A program made the translations under genes and the position numbers. From assembly GCF_026262505.1 (NCBI RefSeq), contig NC_067208.1, positions 19,167,962 to 19,231,961 on the forward strand: a stretch of DNA of 64,000 nucleotides. Reading direction: 5' to 3'. The DNA is from Trichomonas vaginalis G3 (lineage: Eukaryota > Parabasalia > Trichomonadida > Trichomonadidae). Positions 61,600 through 64,000 of this stretch are shown here, one piece after another (position 1 is the stretch's first letter; each line of letters opens with the position of its first letter). The notes under the pieces were generated by a model. The model had not been told where the DNA came from, made no database searches, and worked only from the letters and a program-made list of their open reading frames with translations.

Positions 61600-62628
61600 T
61601 CAAATTTTTGAAATTATAATAGAAGCATCATAATCAATAACGCCAATATTATCAAGAGTTTTTTCAATGAATTTGGAGAAATTTTCTGCAATTGAATCAT
61701 CATCATTATTATCTCTGGAAAACTGAGGTAACAAATTCGAACAAAAACCGTTAATAAGTGATAAAAACGGAGACATGTTGTCAGACAAATTATCGGCATG
61801 AGCCTTAATTGATTGAAAGATTTCACATAACTTACTCATCCCAATACTAAATAACTCTAACCTTGGATCATGCATTGATTTAGTTCTCTTGATTAAAAGC
61901 TCAAAGATATTATTAAATCGAGTTTTGTATACCGCTCCTTCCACATTATTGTCATAATGTTGGAACATTGTAACATCTTCCTTGCTTAAAGATAATATTG
62001 CATTGCAGCATGATTCAAAGCATCTGAAAACATCTTCTTCTTTTTCGTAATTCATAATCACCTGATTATTTGGTCCGATTTTCATCATGAATGGATTGAA
62101 CTCTTTGCACATGTAAAACATAGATGGCATGCAATTACATGGAGAAATACGAATACTGCTTGCTTCATATGCTTTGTAATATCTTGAATTTTGGCGATTT
62201 GTTATTCCTATATTTTTCAAATTAACTCCAAATCCCATTGTTACTATTAAGTCAAAAATATTCATGACATTTTTTGCATACTTCATTGATATTCTGCTAT
62301 CAATGATAAATGGCAATTCTTCTTGATATGTGAATCCTTCTGGAGTTGGTCCGAATGCATCCATATTAATATTTGAAGTTAAAGACCCAACTATTAATAT
62401 AAAATACAATGTTGCGACTCCTTTAAATTCGGCTATTTCGAATCCAATTTTATAACAAAAATCGGATACAGATCTATAATTTAATATATCTGGAAAGCTT
62501 AATGATAATTGCGATAATTGCTTTGTTGCAGATTCAATATCAAGAGTTTTGATGCAATCCAAAATTGATTTCCAAAGATCATTCATATTGATATCATTTA
62601 TGATTGAAATAGGTGCAATCATCATCAT
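61600..62628 (-). CDS. Unrecognised host-family protein, right-arm copy
   Basis: It is nearly identical to 3882-4907. A Thr-to-Met change gives three consecutive ATG codons from 62628. As in the left arm, the frame is continuous with the helicase frame except for one TGA. Confidence 0.65.
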   Translation of the reverse strand: MMMIAPISIINDINMNDLWKSILDCIKTLDIESATKQLSQLSLSFPDILNYRSVSDFCYKIGFEIAEFKGVATLYFILIVGSLTSNINMDAFGPTPEGFTYQEELPFIIDSRISMKYAKNVMNIFDLIVTMGFGVNLKNIGITNRQNSRYYKAYEASSIRISPCNCMPSMFYMCKEFNPFMMKIGPNNQVIMNYEKEEDVFRCFESCCNAILSLSKEDVTMFQHYDNNVEGAVYKTRFNNIFELLIKRTKSMHDPRLELFSIGMSKLCEIFQSIKAHADNLSDNMSPFLSLINGFCSNLLPQFSRDNNDDDSIAENFSKFIEKTLDNIGVIDYDASIIISKI

Positions 62629-62694
62629 ACTCTCTGCAATTGATTTTGTAAGCTGAATCAAAGGAAATTGTTTAATTTCTTCGAATTGGCAGCT

Positions 62695-64000
62695 TCATAC
62701 AAGTGCCATAAACATTGATGATATAATAATTGGCCAGACATTACATGAAATGTTTAATGTATCCGTCGCAATTAAATCTGGTACATTCTGAGTAATATCT
62801 CTCAAGTTCAAGCTAAACATGTTTGTTTTCCTAATTACCATCTTTGCTGGAATTGTAAGCATTTCAATTGCAGATTTTATCGATTCCAGCAAAGGAGATC
62901 CATCAATATTTTGAAGATTTTCTAATATAATTGGAGAATAATAGGAAATTGTCATATTAGAAAATGCTTTTGGAAGAAAATCAACTAAATTGAATTGATT
63001 ATTATCCTTTTTAATAATTTGAGAAAAGGCATCAATTGATACTATTCTCCTTGCAATTTGAGTTGAAAGGAAGCCATTATAAACTGCAGTGTGGGAAATT
63101 ATAAATTTATTTTGATTGTCTGCACAAAAATTCCTATGGTCATCATAGTAAGGTTGATTAATTGGACAACCAAGAGAAAGATAAGAATTTCTGAATCCTC
63201 TTCCAATCCATTGTTCACAATCTCTGCTTGATGGTGCATTGTAAGACTGGTTTTGTGCCAACACAAAAGCAGGTCCTACATTAGATAAATCGACACCTTC
63301 ACCAAGTTTTGAAGTGCAAATAGCAATCAGTGGAAAACGTTTTACATCTCTGTTAGCAATATAATTATTCATATTGCTCTGGCTTGTCGTTTCACGTGTA
63401 ACAGAAATGATTCCATTTTTGATAGACAATTCGCAAACATTCCAAATATGATCGATTTCGAAGAAAGCTTTTAATAGATCAATGGTAATCGCATAAGCAA
63501 CAAAATCAACTTCATCAATACTCGTTATTAACTTAATCTTTACATAATCTTCTTTTGTAATACTGCATTTATCAATAATATGATTGATTGAATAAATTTT
63601 GTTTTGGGAAGCAATTGATGCGTATTTTGAAATAGTTTTTATTGGTTTTGAAGAAATTGCTGCAATTGTATCCAAAAAATCATCATTTGGAGGTGCTCTA
63701 ATTGAGTACGCATCATAATCAAATTTATTGTATTTTCCAAGAATGAGAATTATAATCCCAATTAAAATTAACATTCCAATATGAAGTTCTTTTTTCTGAA
63801 CAAAGATTAATGTAATTTTGTTGCTGATAGCAGGAGCTCGTCTAGTGAGAATACATATAATGGTTGAAATAAGGAATGTCCATGAATTCATTGATGGATT
63901 TTGCTTGAGATTCTTAATTGTTTTGGCAATATTCATATCAATCAAAAGCATTGAACACAAATGCATAATTGTATTCAGAACATGATCATTTGTATTTGAT
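62695..64000 (-). CDS. SF2-helicase-like protein, C-terminal part (runs off the window)
   Basis: This is the right-arm copy of the 1229-aa gene, covering its last ~434 residues with GEGVDL and the QWIGRGFR motif VI. It is open at the window edge in the correct frame, so a full copy probably continues. It ends in the same TGA followed by an open frame. Confidence 0.8.
   Translation of the reverse strand, partial: SNTNDHVLNTIMHLCSMLLIDMNIAKTIKNLKQNPSMNSWTFLISTIICILTRRAPAISNKITLIFVQKKELHIGMLILIGIIILILGKYNKFDYDAYSIRAPPNDDFLDTIAAISSKPIKTISKYASIASQNKIYSINHIIDKCSITKEDYVKIKLITSIDEVDFVAYAITIDLLKAFFEIDHIWNVCELSIKNGIISVTRETTSQSNMNNYIANRDVKRFPLIAICTSKLGEGVDLSNVGPAFVLAQNQSYNAPSSRDCEQWIGRGFRNSYLSLGCPINQPYYDDHRNFCADNQNKFIISHTAVYNGFLSTQIARRIVSIDAFSQIIKKDNNQFNLVDFLPKAFSNMTISYYSPIILENLQNIDGSPLLESIKSAIEMLTIPAKMVIRKTNMFSLNLRDITQNVPDLIATDTLNISCNVWPIIISSMFMALV

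Larger units (their letters stand above)
32206..64000. repeat. Right arm of the large inverted duplication
   Basis: Host segments 32206-33881 and 58866-64000 are near-identical reverse complements of left-arm segments 24882-26081 plus 2507-8119. The arm is interrupted by element 2 and continues past the window; base 64000 corresponds to about 2507. A hairpin genome structure or recent segmental duplication is implied. Confidence 0.95.

Overview
The window is AT-rich protist DNA and looks like a trichomonad, most likely Trichomonas vaginalis. Four observations point that way: intronless host genes, TCA-Y-(T/A) initiator (Inr)-like sites a few bases upstream of host ATGs, a very long coiled-coil gene of a type common in that genome, and Maverick/Polinton virus-like transposons with 5'-AG...CT-3' termini. 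The species call is an inference.

Host layer. Most of the window is one large inverted duplication. The left arm (1-26081, less an insertion) and the right arm (32206-64000, less an insertion, running off the window) are near-identical reverse complements. They flank a ~6.1 kb unique spacer that holds one ~2010-aa coiled-coil gene. Each arm carries the same set: a large SF2-helicase-like gene, a ~340-aa gene, a 235-aa gene with an in-frame tail after a TGA, a 440-aa gene and a 274-aa gene. Different genes are broken in the two arms, so one intact copy of each remains.

Element 1 (8120-24875, 16.8 kb) is a Maverick. It has inverted termini, a perfect 6-bp AATATA target duplication, and the unoccupied site preserved in the other arm at 33406-33411. 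It encodes a protein-primed-type family B DNA polymerase with an HNH-like insert, an rve integrase, a packaging ATPase, a double-jelly-roll-type major capsid protein (frameshifted), other virion proteins, two tiny amphipathic proteins, a tail-collar-like fibre protein and a repeat DNA-binding protein inside the terminal repeat.

Element 2 (33882-58860, 25.0 kb) sits inside the right-arm copy of the 440-aa gene, with a 5-bp CTCTT duplication. Its empty site is in the left arm at 7644-7648. It has capsid, ATPase and integrase genes, but no family B polymerase that I can find. It carries an SF3 (D5-like) helicase instead, plus a Dam-type adenine methyltransferase, three KilA-N-type regulators (one fused to GIY-YIG/T5orf172), fibre-shaft and collar proteins, a 16-copy array of 22-bp operator-like sites and other repeat blocks. 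Its genes share an AT-rich upstream motif. Many capsid-module genes carry frameshifts, so the copy looks decayed unless these are assembly errors.

The two elements are otherwise dissimilar, but they share a nearly identical tail-collar segment and a family of noncoding repeats. This suggests recent exchange between two virus-like lineages in one genome. The first 18 bases of the window look like the terminus of a third Maverick.
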